This document shows positions 49,430 through 59,068 of a stretch of 64,000 nt of DNA, piece after piece (position 1 is the first letter of the stretch; every line of letters starts with the position of its first letter). The stretch covers positions 62,001 through 126,000 of the forward strand of contig NZ_BJNY01000012.1 of NCBI RefSeq assembly GCF_006539925.1, written 5' to 3'. Position numbers and translations under genes: made by a program. The notes below the pieces were generated by a model, which worked only from the letters and a program-made list of their open reading frames with translations, ran no database searches and was not told the origin of the DNA. This DNA comes from Glutamicibacter uratoxydans. Its GTDB lineage: Bacteria; Actinomycetota; Actinomycetes; Actinomycetales; Micrococcaceae.

Positions 49430-51415
49430 TCAGCCACCGACGTTGACGACGATGCCGTCGCGGCCGACATTCGCCTGCGGCATGCCGGCCCAGGCGATCG
49501 ACTGCTCCGAGCCGAGGATGACCTGCCCGATGTACGCGTTGGCATCCGAGGAGAAGATCACCGCTTGGGCATCCTCGCTGGCGTCGCGCGGGTCGAAGAC
49601 CAGGCTCTGCCCCGCCTTGACGTTCAGCTTCTGCGATTTCTGCAGCTTCCCGTCCTTGGACACGACGACTGCGTCGATCGACGAGTCGGCTGCCGGTGCG
49701 GCGATGACGAACTTGCCGGTGCCGTTGGCGGACAGCGGCATCACCTGGTTACCGGCCAGCGCCGCGGCGCTGGCCGCCCATGCGGTATCCGTCGGGTCCT
49801 TGGGGTTGGAGCCGCGCACCATGCGCACCGCGGCGGTCACCGGGGCGTCAGCCTCCACCACGATCGAATAGTATCCGGCCGCCAGCTGGTCCAGGTTCAC
49901 GACGGACGTGGCGTTGGAGGCGGCAGCCAGGTTCGATTCGAAGCTTGCGGCGACTTCGCCGTCGGTGCCCAGCACCTTGACCTTGTAGCCGGCGCCCTGC
50001 GAGCCGGTGGCCGCGACGTGAAGCTGCGGAACCAGCGACTTGTCTGCGTCCGCGAGCTTCTTCGCGTTGTCCTTGTTGTCGATCCACACGCCCGGAATCA
50101 CCTGGGTGTTGGACGCCGAGGCATTCGGCGCAACCAGCTCGACGCCCGATGGCGTCAGCCCGCGCAGCGCCGCCTGCTGCACATAGGCGCTGACCTTGCC
50201 ACCGGTGCTGGTCACGGTGGCAGCTACCGAGTCCAGGTTCTGGGCGTAGCCGCCGAGCACGATGGCGCGCTGCTGGCCCGGGGCGATCACAATGTTCTGC
50301 AGCGTGGAGGTGTCGACCAGCCCTTCTGGGCCGCGCAGGTCGATGGCCACCTGCGCGGAGGTGCTGGTTGGGTTGCTCAGGTGCAGCACCGAGGTGGACC
50401 CGGTGGTGGTCTGCAGCCCGGTGAAGCGCCAGTTCGCTGCTGGGGCCTGGCAGGTCGCAGCGGCCAAGCCGGCCAGGTCGCCGTCCTTGGCCTGGAAGCT
50501 GCGCAGGCTGCTGCCGATGGACGGCAGGCCGCCCAGCGGCTGCACCGTGTACAGCTGCTGCGCATTGGCGTTGTTGGAGGTGCTGACCTTGGCGGTGCGT
50601 CCGGTCAGCCCCTGGTCGTCGGCGCTGCGCACCTGGGCCGCGTCCTCGTCGCTGATCCTGTCGGTCAGCGACTTGTTCACGGTGCCGTCCACGTTCGAGA
50701 TGCTGGATCCGGGCAGGCGCTTGGCCAGGTCTGACACCACGGCGCTGCGCAGGTTGCTGGAGACGTCCTTGGCGCCCGGCGCGAACTGCGGGTCGGTGCC
50801 GTCGACGCCCTTGAGCAGTGCCGGAGTGGCGGCGCAGACGCTGATGGCATCTCCTGCGGGCAGGCTGGTGACGCCTGCCGGCATTGCAATGGGGTTGGCC
50901 GCCGGTGCCAGCAGGGAACCTGCGGTGATCAATCCAGCGGATGCCACGACGGCGGCCAGGCTGAGCAGCACTGCGCCGGTCTTCTTGCGTCCCGGAGAAT
51001 GCTCCGCCTCGCGCACGGCGGCCGCCCGGGCCTTGTCCAGCTTCTGCCGGCGCTTGCTCGCGGTGGGGTTATCTTCTTCCCCCGCAGGCTTGCGCTCCGG
51101 CTGTTGTGCTTCAGGCTTCTTGGCTGGTGCGGGCTTCTCGGCTGGTTCAGGCTGCTTGGCCTGTTCCTGCTCGACAGCCGGCGCAGCATCCTTGGCAGGT
51201 GCGGTCTTCTGGGCCGCTTCGGCCTGGATATTTTCAGCCTGACTCTTGTCCTGCTGGTCCTTGTCCGCCTGATCCTTTGCCTGGTTGGCAGGCACCGGTT
51301 CCGGAGTCGTGTCCCCTGCCGGCTTCGGAGCGGGCTTGTCGGATGCCGGCTTCGGAGCGGGCAGCGGAGGCTGTGCGGAAGAATCCTGATCGTTCACGTT
51401 CAACTCGTCACTCAC
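49430..51415 (-). CDS. DUF5719 family secreted/membrane-anchored protein
   Basis: 661 residues. Residues 1-145 are a highly charged Pro/Ala/Lys/Glu-rich cytoplasmic stretch. One membrane span follows (about 148-172, GAVLLSLAAVVASAGLITAG), then an extracellular region of about 480 residues rich in beta-strand, Ser/Thr and Ala. The later part has the DUF5719 pattern (SVLHLSNPTSTSAQVAIDLRG, YVQQAALRGLTPSGVELVAP). No catalytic motif is apparent. GTG 51415 overlaps the stop of the upstream GT2 gene by one base (TAGTG), so the two are translationally coupled and probably act together at the envelope. Confidence 0.8.
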   Translation of the reverse strand: MSDELNVNDQDSSAQPPLPAPKPASDKPAPKPAGDTTPEPVPANQAKDQADKDQQDKSQAENIQAEAAQKTAPAKDAAPAVEQEQAKQPEPAEKPAPAKKPEAQQPERKPAGEEDNPTASKRRQKLDKARAAAVREAEHSPGRKKTGAVLLSLAAVVASAGLITAGSLLAPAANPIAMPAGVTSLPAGDAISVCAATPALLKGVDGTDPQFAPGAKDVSSNLRSAVVSDLAKRLPGSSISNVDGTVNKSLTDRISDEDAAQVRSADDQGLTGRTAKVSTSNNANAQQLYTVQPLGGLPSIGSSLRSFQAKDGDLAGLAAATCQAPAANWRFTGLQTTTGSTSVLHLSNPTSTSAQVAIDLRGPEGLVDTSTLQNIVIAPGQQRAIVLGGYAQNLDSVAATVTSTGGKVSAYVQQAALRGLTPSGVELVAPNASASNTQVIPGVWIDNKDNAKKLADADKSLVPQLHVAATGSQGAGYKVKVLGTDGEVAASFESNLAAASNATSVVNLDQLAAGYYSIVVEADAPVTAAVRMVRGSNPKDPTDTAWAASAAALAGNQVMPLSANGTGKFVIAAPAADSSIDAVVVSKDGKLQKSQKLNVKAGQSLVFDPRDASEDAQAVIFSSDANAYIGQVILGSEQSIAWAGMPQANVGRDGIVVNVGG

Positions 51416-54400
51416 TAGTTCTTCTCCTGCCCTGGCTCGTCGTCGGTGAATCTGTCGCTGCCCTTGGGCTCAAGGTTTTCGCGCAGCGCCGAGGCGCGCT
51501 CGCGCGCTTCGCGGCGGCTGAGCGGGTGGTCGGTCTGGGCAACCATGCCGGTGACCGGCTCGGCGGCCGCAAGCACGGCCTCCCCGTCGGCCACTGGCTG
51601 GGCGCCGTGCTGTTCTTCGCGCACCTTGTAGCTGTCATTGCGGTAGTTCGCGAAGCGGCGCGAACTTGGCACCGGAATCGCCAGCAGCACGGTGACCAGC
51701 AGCAGCACCGAGGAAATCACGAGCATCGGCATGGCCATCGGCTCGCGGTGCACCAGGCTCAGCGTCCCGCCAGAGGCCGGAACTTCATAGGCCTGGGCCC
51801 ACTGGTTCTTCGAGTCCACCGGGTAGCCGACGCTGCGCAGGGATTCGGAGCCCAGGTAGGCGCGCAGCTTGGGATCCGCCGCGGTGGCAAGCACCAGGGT
51901 CCGAGGCGAATCAGCGGCGGGAATTTCCACGTCCTGGATCGCCGCCCGGCTGCTTTCAAGCACGGTGACCGAGCCGTCCGCGTTGACCAGGCGGGCAAAG
52001 CCGGCGCCCTGGTTGGCTTCGGTGCTCTGGTAGTCCACGCGCCACAGCCAGCCGCTGTCGGTCTGGCCCACGGAGGCCAAGCCGGTGGCGGCGTCAAGCA
52101 CGCGCACGGTGGAGGACACCGCTTCGCCGCCGACGTTGAGCACCACATAGCCGATGCCCAGGTCGCGCAGCTGTTCGCGGGCATCGAGTCCCGATTCGGA
52201 GAGCAGCATTGCCACCACTTGGCGCTGCACGTTTTCAGCCGCGGCCGAGTCGTTGCGCTTCGGGTCCAGCAGCGGTCCGGTCAACTGGGCCACCTGCGAA
52301 TAGCGGCTGAGCGTATCTACGGTCTCGCCGTTGCCGGCAACGATCCGGCTGTCCACCTCGCCGGAGGCGCGCGGGGTCAGCACCAGGGTGCGCTCATGGA
52401 TCTCCGAGCGGCCGGCATCCGCCGCCGTGGCGGGGATGGTGCGCTGGTTCGACGGGTGCACCTGCAGCGGAGCCGCCAGCACAGCGAGCTTGCCCTCGGG
52501 GTTCTCACTGTTGAGCTGGGCGGCCAAGCCAATGGCACCGCTGGCGATAATCACCACCGCCGACAGGCCTGCCATCACTGCCAGCAGGCCCCTGCTGGCT
52601 GGGCGGCGCACGGTGCGCGGCAGCTGCTCGTGGCGCAGTGCGGCGCAGGCGTTGGCCGCAGCGGCAATCAGCGCGAACATGGCGAAGGAGACGAACGGCC
52701 CGGTATAGGCGCTGACGGTGGTGTGCGAGTCAAGACCCACAGGGATGAACCCGACGGCCCAGCCTCCGGCCAGCGACAGCGCCGCGGCCCAAACCAGCCG
52801 GCGCGAGTTGCGGCGCATGGACCCATCGGTGCTTGCCGAGGCGCCGATGGCGCCGGCCAGTGCCAGCAGCACGATCGGGGCGCCGACCAGCAGCGCCGCC
52901 ACCAGAGCCCACGGGCCCTGCGGCAGGAATCCGAAGCCCAGCGGCGCGGCGGCCGCGTCGAATTCTTCAGGGAAGCCAAGCGCCATCTGCCACAGCGGGG
53001 CCGGGTTGAAGGCGGTGGCAGCACCGGGTTCGGTGAACAGCAACCGCGGGTTGGACAGCGCCGCGATCAGCAACGGCAGGTTCCAAACCACTGCAGGCAG
53101 CGGCACCCACCACAGGGTTTTGGCCCGCAGCGGCGAGAAGGCTGCAAGAAGGTAGATGGCAAGCACTGCCAAGAGGAAGAAGGCCATGGAGCCGGCAGAC
53201 ACGATCCACAGGATCAACGCCGCGCAGGCAGATGCAGTCCACGCGGTGCGGTTGGCCTGGACGGCGGTCGGTGGCAGCTTGCCCTCAACCGGCACGCTGG
53301 TGCCCATGGCGCGCAGCACCGCAAGGAACAGCAGCGGGGCCATGATGTGCACCAGCACCGAACCGACTCGGCCGGTAGCCAGAGAAGAGACCAGCGACGG
53401 CGAGAACGCGCACACCAGGGCCGCGATGAAGCGCACGGCACGCGAGCGGCTGACCACGCCGATCCCCCACCAGGCACTCAGTGCGGCCAGCGGCATGGCG
53501 GCGTAAAACATGTACACCGCTGCGTCGTTGGCGTGGTTGAAGCTGAGCGCAGAGTAGATCCAGAACAGCGAGTCGGTATTGTCCGCGGGCGCGCTCAAGC
53601 CGGTGGAGACGCTCTGCCACCAGGACAGCGCGTTGGCTCCGATCTCTGTCATGGTGGTGGAGAACGGACGGGCTGCGCCCCCGGACAGCGCGCTCGCGCC
53701 GAACAGCGAACGCCACGCCACCATTGACACGCCTGTGGAAATGATCAGGGCGAGCAGCAGCGAGAACACCGCGGTGGTACGCGGCGGCCTGGCGATGCGC
53801 ACAAAGTCGGAGAAGTTGTCGCCGCTTGGCTCCACTGCCCCGTCCGAGCCGCTGCCATCGCCGAAGACGCGGGAGTCTTCGCGGCCGGTATCGAGGTTGC
53901 GGCGGTATTCGCGCACCTGGGAGCCGCTGGCCATGAGCTTGCGCACCTGGCGGCGCGGAACGTTGCGGATGTCCCTGACATTGCGCCGCGAGGCCCCGAG
54001 CTTCACCGTCGAGAACAGTCCGCGCAGCGTGGAGCCCAGGTAGCTGAACCCGTGTCCCGGATCCTTGGCCAGCAGGGCCGTGAGGAAATGGCCGATTCCG
54101 CCGAGCAGGATGCCCACCCACAGGAAGGGCAGGCCCAGCGGGGAGGCAAACTTCAGGCGCTGGAATACTTCGGAGCGCTTGGCTTCCCGCGGTCCTGCCA
54201 GCGCTTCGACGACCTCAACCTGGTGGTACATCTTCGCTTCCGGCACGACCACCACACGGTAGCCGGCCAGGCGGTTGCGCCAGCACAGGTCCACGTCGTC
54301 GCCGCGGCCGGGAATCGCCTGGTCGAATCCGCCGAGGTATTCGAAGACCTCGCGGCGGATGAACATGCCTGCCGAGGAGACGGCGAAGTAGTCGCTGCGT

Positions 54401-54945
54401 CCGTCGTATTGCCCCTGGTCGACTTCGTCGGTATCGATCAGGGTCAGGCGCTGGGCCTTGCGGTCAACGCTCAGGCCAACTTCCACCAGGTGGCGCGGGT
54501 TGTCGATATCCAGCAGCTTGCAACCGGCAATGGACACCGATTCGGACGCTTCTACGGCACCGGTTAAATGCTCCAGTGCGTCGGGGGCCGGCATGGAGTC
54601 GTCGTGGATGATCCACAACCATTCGTCGCGGTCGGCGCGTGCTTCGGGCAATTGCGAGACTGCCACGTCCACAGACAGGCCCAACGAACCTTCATCAGCG
54701 ACCAGCAGCGCTGCGTTCGACGGCAGATTTGCCTTGAGTACTTCAAGGGATCCATCGGTGGATGATGCATCAACACCGATGTAGCGTTCAACAGGCCGCG
54801 ACTGGTTGCGCAGCGCGGCCAAGGTACGTGGTAAAAAGTCAGCGCCATCGTGCGTAGCAACGATGGCGGTGACGTGAATTGGCGGACGAATTAGATTGCT
54901 CGTTTCCGTAGACGGCGGCGTTCGCGCTCCGAGAGCCCTCCCCAA
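51415..54945 (-). CDS. GT2 glycosyltransferase fused to a large polytopic membrane region
   Basis: 1176 residues. About residues 22-255 form a family-2 glycosyltransferase: VTAIVATHDGADFLPRTLAA, the metal-binding WIIHDDSMPAPDALEHL, and GRGDDVDLCWRNRLAGYRV near the acceptor site. It is followed by an N-terminal helix pair, a basic cytoplasmic loop (RRNVRDIRNVPRRQVRK) and about ten further helices to about residue 800. A large extracellular domain and one last helix (MPMLVISSVLLLVTVLLAIP) come next, then a charged tail. It may build and export a surface glycan. TTG 54945 is the only start before the catalytic domain and overlaps whiB2 by 55 nt. Confidence 0.85.
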   Translation of the reverse strand: MGRALGARTPPSTETSNLIRPPIHVTAIVATHDGADFLPRTLAALRNQSRPVERYIGVDASSTDGSLEVLKANLPSNAALLVADEGSLGLSVDVAVSQLPEARADRDEWLWIIHDDSMPAPDALEHLTGAVEASESVSIAGCKLLDIDNPRHLVEVGLSVDRKAQRLTLIDTDEVDQGQYDGRSDYFAVSSAGMFIRREVFEYLGGFDQAIPGRGDDVDLCWRNRLAGYRVVVVPEAKMYHQVEVVEALAGPREAKRSEVFQRLKFASPLGLPFLWVGILLGGIGHFLTALLAKDPGHGFSYLGSTLRGLFSTVKLGASRRNVRDIRNVPRRQVRKLMASGSQVREYRRNLDTGREDSRVFGDGSGSDGAVEPSGDNFSDFVRIARPPRTTAVFSLLLALIISTGVSMVAWRSLFGASALSGGAARPFSTTMTEIGANALSWWQSVSTGLSAPADNTDSLFWIYSALSFNHANDAAVYMFYAAMPLAALSAWWGIGVVSRSRAVRFIAALVCAFSPSLVSSLATGRVGSVLVHIMAPLLFLAVLRAMGTSVPVEGKLPPTAVQANRTAWTASACAALILWIVSAGSMAFFLLAVLAIYLLAAFSPLRAKTLWWVPLPAVVWNLPLLIAALSNPRLLFTEPGAATAFNPAPLWQMALGFPEEFDAAAAPLGFGFLPQGPWALVAALLVGAPIVLLALAGAIGASASTDGSMRRNSRRLVWAAALSLAGGWAVGFIPVGLDSHTTVSAYTGPFVSFAMFALIAAAANACAALRHEQLPRTVRRPASRGLLAVMAGLSAVVIIASGAIGLAAQLNSENPEGKLAVLAAPLQVHPSNQRTIPATAADAGRSEIHERTLVLTPRASGEVDSRIVAGNGETVDTLSRYSQVAQLTGPLLDPKRNDSAAAENVQRQVVAMLLSESGLDAREQLRDLGIGYVVLNVGGEAVSSTVRVLDAATGLASVGQTDSGWLWRVDYQSTEANQGAGFARLVNADGSVTVLESSRAAIQDVEIPAADSPRTLVLATAADPKLRAYLGSESLRSVGYPVDSKNQWAQAYEVPASGGTLSLVHREPMAMPMLVISSVLLLVTVLLAIPVPSSRRFANYRNDSYKVREEQHGAQPVADGEAVLAAAEPVTGMVAQTDHPLSRREARERASALRENLEPKGSDRFTDDEPGQEKN

Positions 54946-55415
54946 ATTCCAAAACGCTCATCGTTGCTCAACGCGTATTCCAAACACTCCGAACGTACTA
55001 CACAAGCGCCGCAAACTCGTTTAGCGTCGCGGGTTGAGCCGCCCTTTTCTGGGAAGAACGCTTCCGGATCGGTCTGGGCGCACAGCGCCCGGGCCTGCCA
55101 GCCCAGCTCTCCTTCATCGACTTCCTGCCCGACTCCGAGCCAGACAGCCTTAATCGATTCGCGCGTCTCATCGTCTTCATCAAGCTGCGGCGCCCACGAG
55201 CCCGCAGCCGAAACCTCTTCGACGTCCGCAATAGAGTCGCTGCCCTTGCGCAGATCGTCTGCAGCCGATTCAAGATCTGCTGCCACGGCAAGCCGGGAAA
55301 ATTCTCCGGCTTGCGGATCGACAAACCAATCCGACGGTGCGTTTTCCAGCCCATACTGAGCAGACGCAACAGCCGAGGTCGAATATTCGGAGTACCCCTG
55401 CTCCACCTTCGCCAT
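54891..55415 (-). CDS. whiB2: WhiB-family iron-sulfur regulator (WhiB2/WhmD type)
   Basis: 174 residues. A long acidic N-terminus of about 100 residues precedes the Wbl domain. Four cluster cysteines are in ALCAQTDPEAFFPEKGG, RVCGACVVRSECLEYAL (spacing Cx2Cx5C), then the turn GIWGGLSERERRRLRKR, which combines the G-W-G-G motif with the basic DNA-contact tail. Wbl proteins bind the primary sigma factor; WhiB2 is needed for septation and division. Position beside the zincin-like and DUF3499 genes matches M. tuberculosis Rv3258c-Rv3260c. GAAAGG lies about 12 nt before the ATG, and the gene has an about 280-bp upstream region. Confidence 0.92.
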   Translation of the reverse strand: MAKVEQGYSEYSTSAVASAQYGLENAPSDWFVDPQAGEFSRLAVAADLESAADDLRKGSDSIADVEEVSAAGSWAPQLDEDDETRESIKAVWLGVGQEVDEGELGWQARALCAQTDPEAFFPEKGGSTRDAKRVCGACVVRSECLEYALSNDERFGIWGGLSERERRRLRKRAI

Positions 55416-55699
55416 GGTGATGTTGACCTTTCACGTTGATTTGAGAAGACCGGGTTTCAAAGCTCCCGATCCATTCGGCACCATTTAGTCCATCAAAGTA
55501 TTGGAAATGATGGCAGGGCCAAACTCACCATCTAATTACATCTGTGTAACTCGGCTAGAGTCAAGCGGGAACGGTATTCTAAGAACACTTCTCAGGAAAC
55601 TCTCGGCACAACACGCCGTATAAACACGCTGATCAACCGGGCGAGTCGCAACTTGCCTGAATTCTTGGTGAATTCTCAGCATAGAAAATCAAGGCATAG

Positions 55700-56425
55700 G
55701 TGAGTAAAAACTTGACTTCCAGCACATTCGTCGAAGACCTGCTTTCCCCCCACCGGCGCTCGGCTTCTCCTTGGTTGACTTGGTATGCAGCCAACGGTGA
55801 GCGCATCGAGCTTTCGGGTCGGGTATTCGACAATTGGGTGGCTAAAAGCGCGAATATGCTTTCCGAGCTGTTCAGCTTGGATGAAGGCGACATCGTCGTG
55901 GTGAATCTTTCGTCACACTGGAAGTCCCTCGTGCTGGCGCTGGCTTCGCTGCACCATGGCGCAACGCTGGTAGATGCCGGCGGCGAACTGGCCGCCGAGG
56001 CTGCGTTGTGGATTACCGATGCTCCGAATGACGCACAGATTCCTGCTTCCGCGGAGATCCTCGCCGTCAACCCCGCCGCCCTGGCGCTGTCCTTCGGGGA
56101 CGACCTGGGGCCAGTGGCAGAAGATTTCAATGCTTCGGTACGCACCTATGCCGACCAGTTCTACCCCAGCGCTGTCTCCGGTACTGCGGCAGCCATCATC
56201 GGCTCCACCGGCGCAGAGCCGCTGACACTGCAGTCGCTGTTCGATGCTCAGGCCGAGTCCAGGGGAACCATTTTGGTTCGCGCCGAGATTCCGCTGCTTG
56301 AGCTGCTGCCCTATGCGGTGGCCCAGTGGCGCGCAGGAGATGCCATTGTGCTGCTCGGCGAAGGCGTCGAGGCCACCGAGCGCCTTCACGAAGGTGAACG
56401 AATCACCTTCGACTACCTGCCCTAG
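55700..56425 (+). CDS. TIGR03089 family protein
   Basis: 241 residues. The sequence follows the N-terminal part of adenylate-forming enzymes (PWLTWYAANGERIELSGRVF, NMLSELFSLDEGDIVVVNLS) but lacks the P-loop and C-terminal domain, exactly as described for the actinobacteria-specific TIGR03089 family. No activity is known. The M. tuberculosis member is Rv3268, next to the LCP gene Rv3267 in this same neighbourhood. GTG 55700 has AAGG 5 nt upstream. It is divergent from whiB2 and convergent with the GtrA gene. Confidence 0.85.
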   Translation: MSKNLTSSTFVEDLLSPHRRSASPWLTWYAANGERIELSGRVFDNWVAKSANMLSELFSLDEGDIVVVNLSSHWKSLVLALASLHHGATLVDAGGELAAEAALWITDAPNDAQIPASAEILAVNPAALALSFGDDLGPVAEDFNASVRTYADQFYPSAVSGTAAAIIGSTGAEPLTLQSLFDAQAESRGTILVRAEIPLLELLPYAVAQWRAGDAIVLLGEGVEATERLHEGERITFDYLP

Positions 56426-56459
56426 ACGCCCAGTCGACAGAGATTAGTGCCAGCAGGGA

Positions 56460-57047
56460 TTAGACGGTAGGAACGCTTCCGGTGTCCGATGATTCGTTTG
56501 TCGAACCGTCGCTTCCGGAAGCTTCCTGGGTCTTGGTGGAAACCACGTCATGGGATGCGGTGCCCAGCAGCTCGTGATCGTGGGCGAACTTCTCCTCCTG
56601 ATCCATTTCCGCGCCGAAGACCCAAAAGCGGTAGGCGAAGAATCGGAAGATCGTTCCCAGGATCAGGCCGACCACGGAACCTGCAATAAACAGGCTGGTG
56701 GCGTCGGTCAGGCCGATCCAATACTTGGTGACCCACACGCAGGCGGCGGCGATGCCCAAGCCGATGGCGTTCATGATCAGGAACATCACCAGTTCGCGCA
56801 CGACATTTGCCTGGCGGCGGTGGCGGAAGGTCCAGTAGCGGTTGGCAAGCCAGGAGAAGATGGTCGCCACGATGCCTGCGATGATCTTCGCCTTCACCTG
56901 GGAATTGCTCATCGGACCGTGCAGCAGCCATACGTAGATGCCGGAGTCAATGATGAACGCAATGCCTCCGACAACACCGAACTTCGCCACTTCACGCCAT
57001 AACAGCGAGACGAGTCCAGTGATTTTCTGCCTGATCCGCTCGAACAT
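56460..57047 (-). CDS. GtrA family membrane protein
   Basis: 195 residues with four helices (about 22-42, 55-72, 88-107 and 118-140). It has the GtrA pattern FGVVGGIAFIIDSGIYVWLL, SWLANRYWTFRHRR and a C-terminal FRFFAYRFWVFG. GtrA proteins are thought to flip polyprenyl-linked sugars to the outer membrane leaflet. The last about 45 residues are an acidic Ser-rich tail (SGSDGSTNESSDTGSVPTV). TGGAGGAAA precedes ATG 57047. The divergent purK start lies about 240 bp away. The M. tuberculosis equivalent by position is Rv3277, beside purK. Confidence 0.9.
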   Translation of the reverse strand: MFERIRQKITGLVSLLWREVAKFGVVGGIAFIIDSGIYVWLLHGPMSNSQVKAKIIAGIVATIFSWLANRYWTFRHRRQANVVRELVMFLIMNAIGLGIAAACVWVTKYWIGLTDATSLFIAGSVVGLILGTIFRFFAYRFWVFGAEMDQEEKFAHDHELLGTASHDVVSTKTQEASGSDGSTNESSDTGSVPTV

Positions 57048-57273
57048 TTTCCTCCAGAGAACACCTGCCGCGGCCGCAGAGCCAAGGCCCTGGCGGCGGT
57101 TCGTCAGATTGGTCGAGGCAGGATCGGCTGCCTCACACGGTATGAATTAGGTATTGTCTCCACCGCTTCAAAGCAAAGGCAATATTCGTTCATTTTATCG
57201 AATTTTTCTGGCAATTGTCCGAGCATCTGCTCGCATTACCCGCCCTGCAGAAAAAGGATGCCCAGCAATTCGC

Positions 57274-57279
57274 TAATCT
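57274..57279 (+). promoter_or_regulatory. -10 box of leaderless purK transcript
   Basis: TAATCT followed by 6 nt (AGAGGG) and GTG 57286. The GAGGGG run touches the start codon and cannot serve as a normally spaced ribosome site. Confidence 0.45.
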
Positions 57280-57285
57280 AGAGGG

Positions 57286-58446
57286 GTGAGCTTTCCAAAA
57301 ATTGGTGTAATTGGTGGCGGGCAGCTGGCCCGCATGATGGCCCCTGAGGCCCTGAATCTCGGATTTGAACTCCACGTTCTGGCCGAAGGACCCGACGTCT
57401 CGGCCGCCCGCAGCGTCCCCGACGCTCCAGTCGGCGACTACAAGGACCTGGAGACCCTGCGTGAATTCGCCAAGGGCAAGGACGTCGTCACCTTTGACCA
57501 CGAGCACGTGCCCAATGAATTCCTCACCACCTTGATCAATGAGGGCGTCAACATCCAGCCGCGCCCGGCGGCGCTGATCCATGCCCAGGACAAGCTGGTC
57601 ATGCGCGCGGCCATTGAAAAGCTGGGCCTGCCCAACCCTGAATGGGCCAAGGTCGAAGATGTCGAACAGCTGGTGGCCTTCGGCGAGAAGATCGGCTGGC
57701 CGATCGTGCTCAAGACCCCGCGCGGCGGCTACGACGGCAAGGGCGTACGCATCCTCGACTCGGCCGACGATGCCCGCGACTCCGCCGACTGGTTCACCAA
57801 CGGCGCCCTGCTGGCCGAAGACAAGGTCGATTTCTCCCGCGAGCTCTCGGCGCTGGTCGCCCGCACCCCCTCCGGCGAGGCCAAGGCCTGGCCGGTTGTG
57901 CACACCATCCAGGTCGACGGCGTCTGCGACGAAGTGATCGCCCCCGCCCAAGACATTTCCGACGAGACCGCCAAGACCGCCGCAGATGCGGCGCTGCGCA
58001 TCGCCGAAGAATTCGGCGTTACCGGCGTGATGGCCGCCGAACTCTTTGAGACTCCAGGCGTCGGCGCCGGCTTCGTGATCAACGAGCTGGCCATGCGCCC
58101 TCACAATACCGGGCACTGGACCATGAACGGTTCGGTCACCAGCCAGTTCGAACAGCACCTGCGTGCGGTGCTCGACCTGCCGCTGGGCGAAACCCGCGAA
58201 CTTGGCGTCACCGTGATGAAGAACTACCTCGGCGGCGCAAACCAGGACCTGTTCTCCTCCTTTGCCGCGGCACTGGCGGCCGCGCCAGAGGTCAAGGTCC
58301 ATGCCTACGGCAAGTCGGTCCGCCCCGGCCGCAAGATCGGGCATGTGAACGTCGTGGGAAACAACGGTGAAACCGTTGATGAACTTCGCGCAAAGGCCGA
58401 CCAGGTCGCCGCGCTGATCCGCGACGGCGTACCGGCCGAAGCCTAA
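57286..58446 (+). CDS. purK: N5-carboxyaminoimidazole ribonucleotide synthase
   Basis: A 386-residue ATP-grasp enzyme of purine synthesis; it carboxylates AIR to N5-CAIR using ATP and bicarbonate. Seen: [20 protein letters not shown] at the N-terminus, [42 protein letters not shown], and the metal/phosphate end of the ATP-grasp fold in [16 protein letters not shown]. It is in one operon with purE (73-nt gap), the usual bacterial pair. Confidence 0.96.
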   Translation: MSFPKIGVIGGGQLARMMAPEALNLGFELHVLAEGPDVSAARSVPDAPVGDYKDLETLREFAKGKDVVTFDHEHVPNEFLTTLINEGVNIQPRPAALIHAQDKLVMRAAIEKLGLPNPEWAKVEDVEQLVAFGEKIGWPIVLKTPRGGYDGKGVRILDSADDARDSADWFTNGALLAEDKVDFSRELSALVARTPSGEAKAWPVVHTIQVDGVCDEVIAPAQDISDETAKTAADAALRIAEEFGVTGVMAAELFETPGVGAGFVINELAMRPHNTGHWTMNGSVTSQFEQHLRAVLDLPLGETRELGVTVMKNYLGGANQDLFSSFAAALAAAPEVKVHAYGKSVRPGRKIGHVNVVGNNGETVDELRAKADQVAALIRDGVPAEA

Positions 58447-58456
58447 TATTTTCACG

Positions 58457-58488
58457 AGCGCTGCCGCTGTTGCACAACGGCGGCGGCG
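58457..58488 (+). other. Hairpin between purK and purE
   Basis: The purK-purE gap carries AGCGCTGCCGC and GGCGGCGGCGCT arms around an about 10-nt loop, followed by TTTATT. It could act as an internal attenuating terminator that lowers purE expression relative to purK, or as an RNA-processing site. Confidence 0.45.
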
Positions 58489-58519
58489 CTTTATTCACGA
58501 CACCCAAGGAAACACTGCA

Positions 58520-59050
58520 ATGACCCAAGCACCACTTGTCGGCCTTGTCATGGGCTCGGACTCCGACTGGCCAGTTATGCGCCTTGCGGCCCAGGCCCTG
58601 GCCGAGTTCGGCATCCCCTTCGAAGCAGATGTGGTCTCCGCACACCGCATGCCCACCGAAATGATCGAGTACGGCAAGCAGGCCCACGAGCGCGGGCTGC
58701 GGATCATCATCGCCGGTGCCGGCGGCGCCGCCCACCTGCCCGGCATGCTTGCATCAGTTACACCGCTTCCTGTCATCGGAGTACCAGTTCCGTTGGCTAA
58801 GCTCGATGGAATGGACTCCCTGCTGTCCATCGTCCAGATGCCGGCAGGCGTGCCCGTAGCAACCGTTTCCATCGGCGGCGCGCGCAACGCAGGCCTGCTC
58901 GCAGTGCGCATGCTCGCAGCTGGAACCGACGAGCTTGCACAGTCGTTGCAGGTAAAGTTGCTTCAGTTCGCAGATTCTCTGCGCGATTCAGCCCACGCCA
59001 AGGGCGCTTCGCTGCGTGCAGAGGTCGCCAACGAGAATTTCGCCTCCTAG
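58520..59050 (+). CDS. purE: N5-carboxyaminoimidazole ribonucleotide mutase
   Basis: 176 residues, class I PurE, which converts N5-CAIR to CAIR. Seen: [21 protein letters not shown] with the substrate loop, the catalytic His in [33 protein letters not shown], and [28 protein letters not shown] precedes ATG 58520. It directly precedes an LCP gene (18-nt gap), so purine genes and an envelope ligase appear to share a transcript. Confidence 0.97.
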   Translation: MTQAPLVGLVMGSDSDWPVMRLAAQALAEFGIPFEADVVSAHRMPTEMIEYGKQAHERGLRIIIAGAGGAAHLPGMLASVTPLPVIGVPVPLAKLDGMDSLLSIVQMPAGVPVATVSIGGARNAGLLAVRMLAAGTDELAQSLQVKLLQFADSLRDSAHAKGASLRAEVANENFAS

Positions 59051-59068
59051 GGAAAGTCACACAAGTAC

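Noticed and set aside
51106-53727. 873-codon open frame on the plus strand
   Set aside because: Antisense to the GT2 fusion and DUF5719 genes. The composition is low-complexity Arg/Gln/His/Gly with no recognisable motif.
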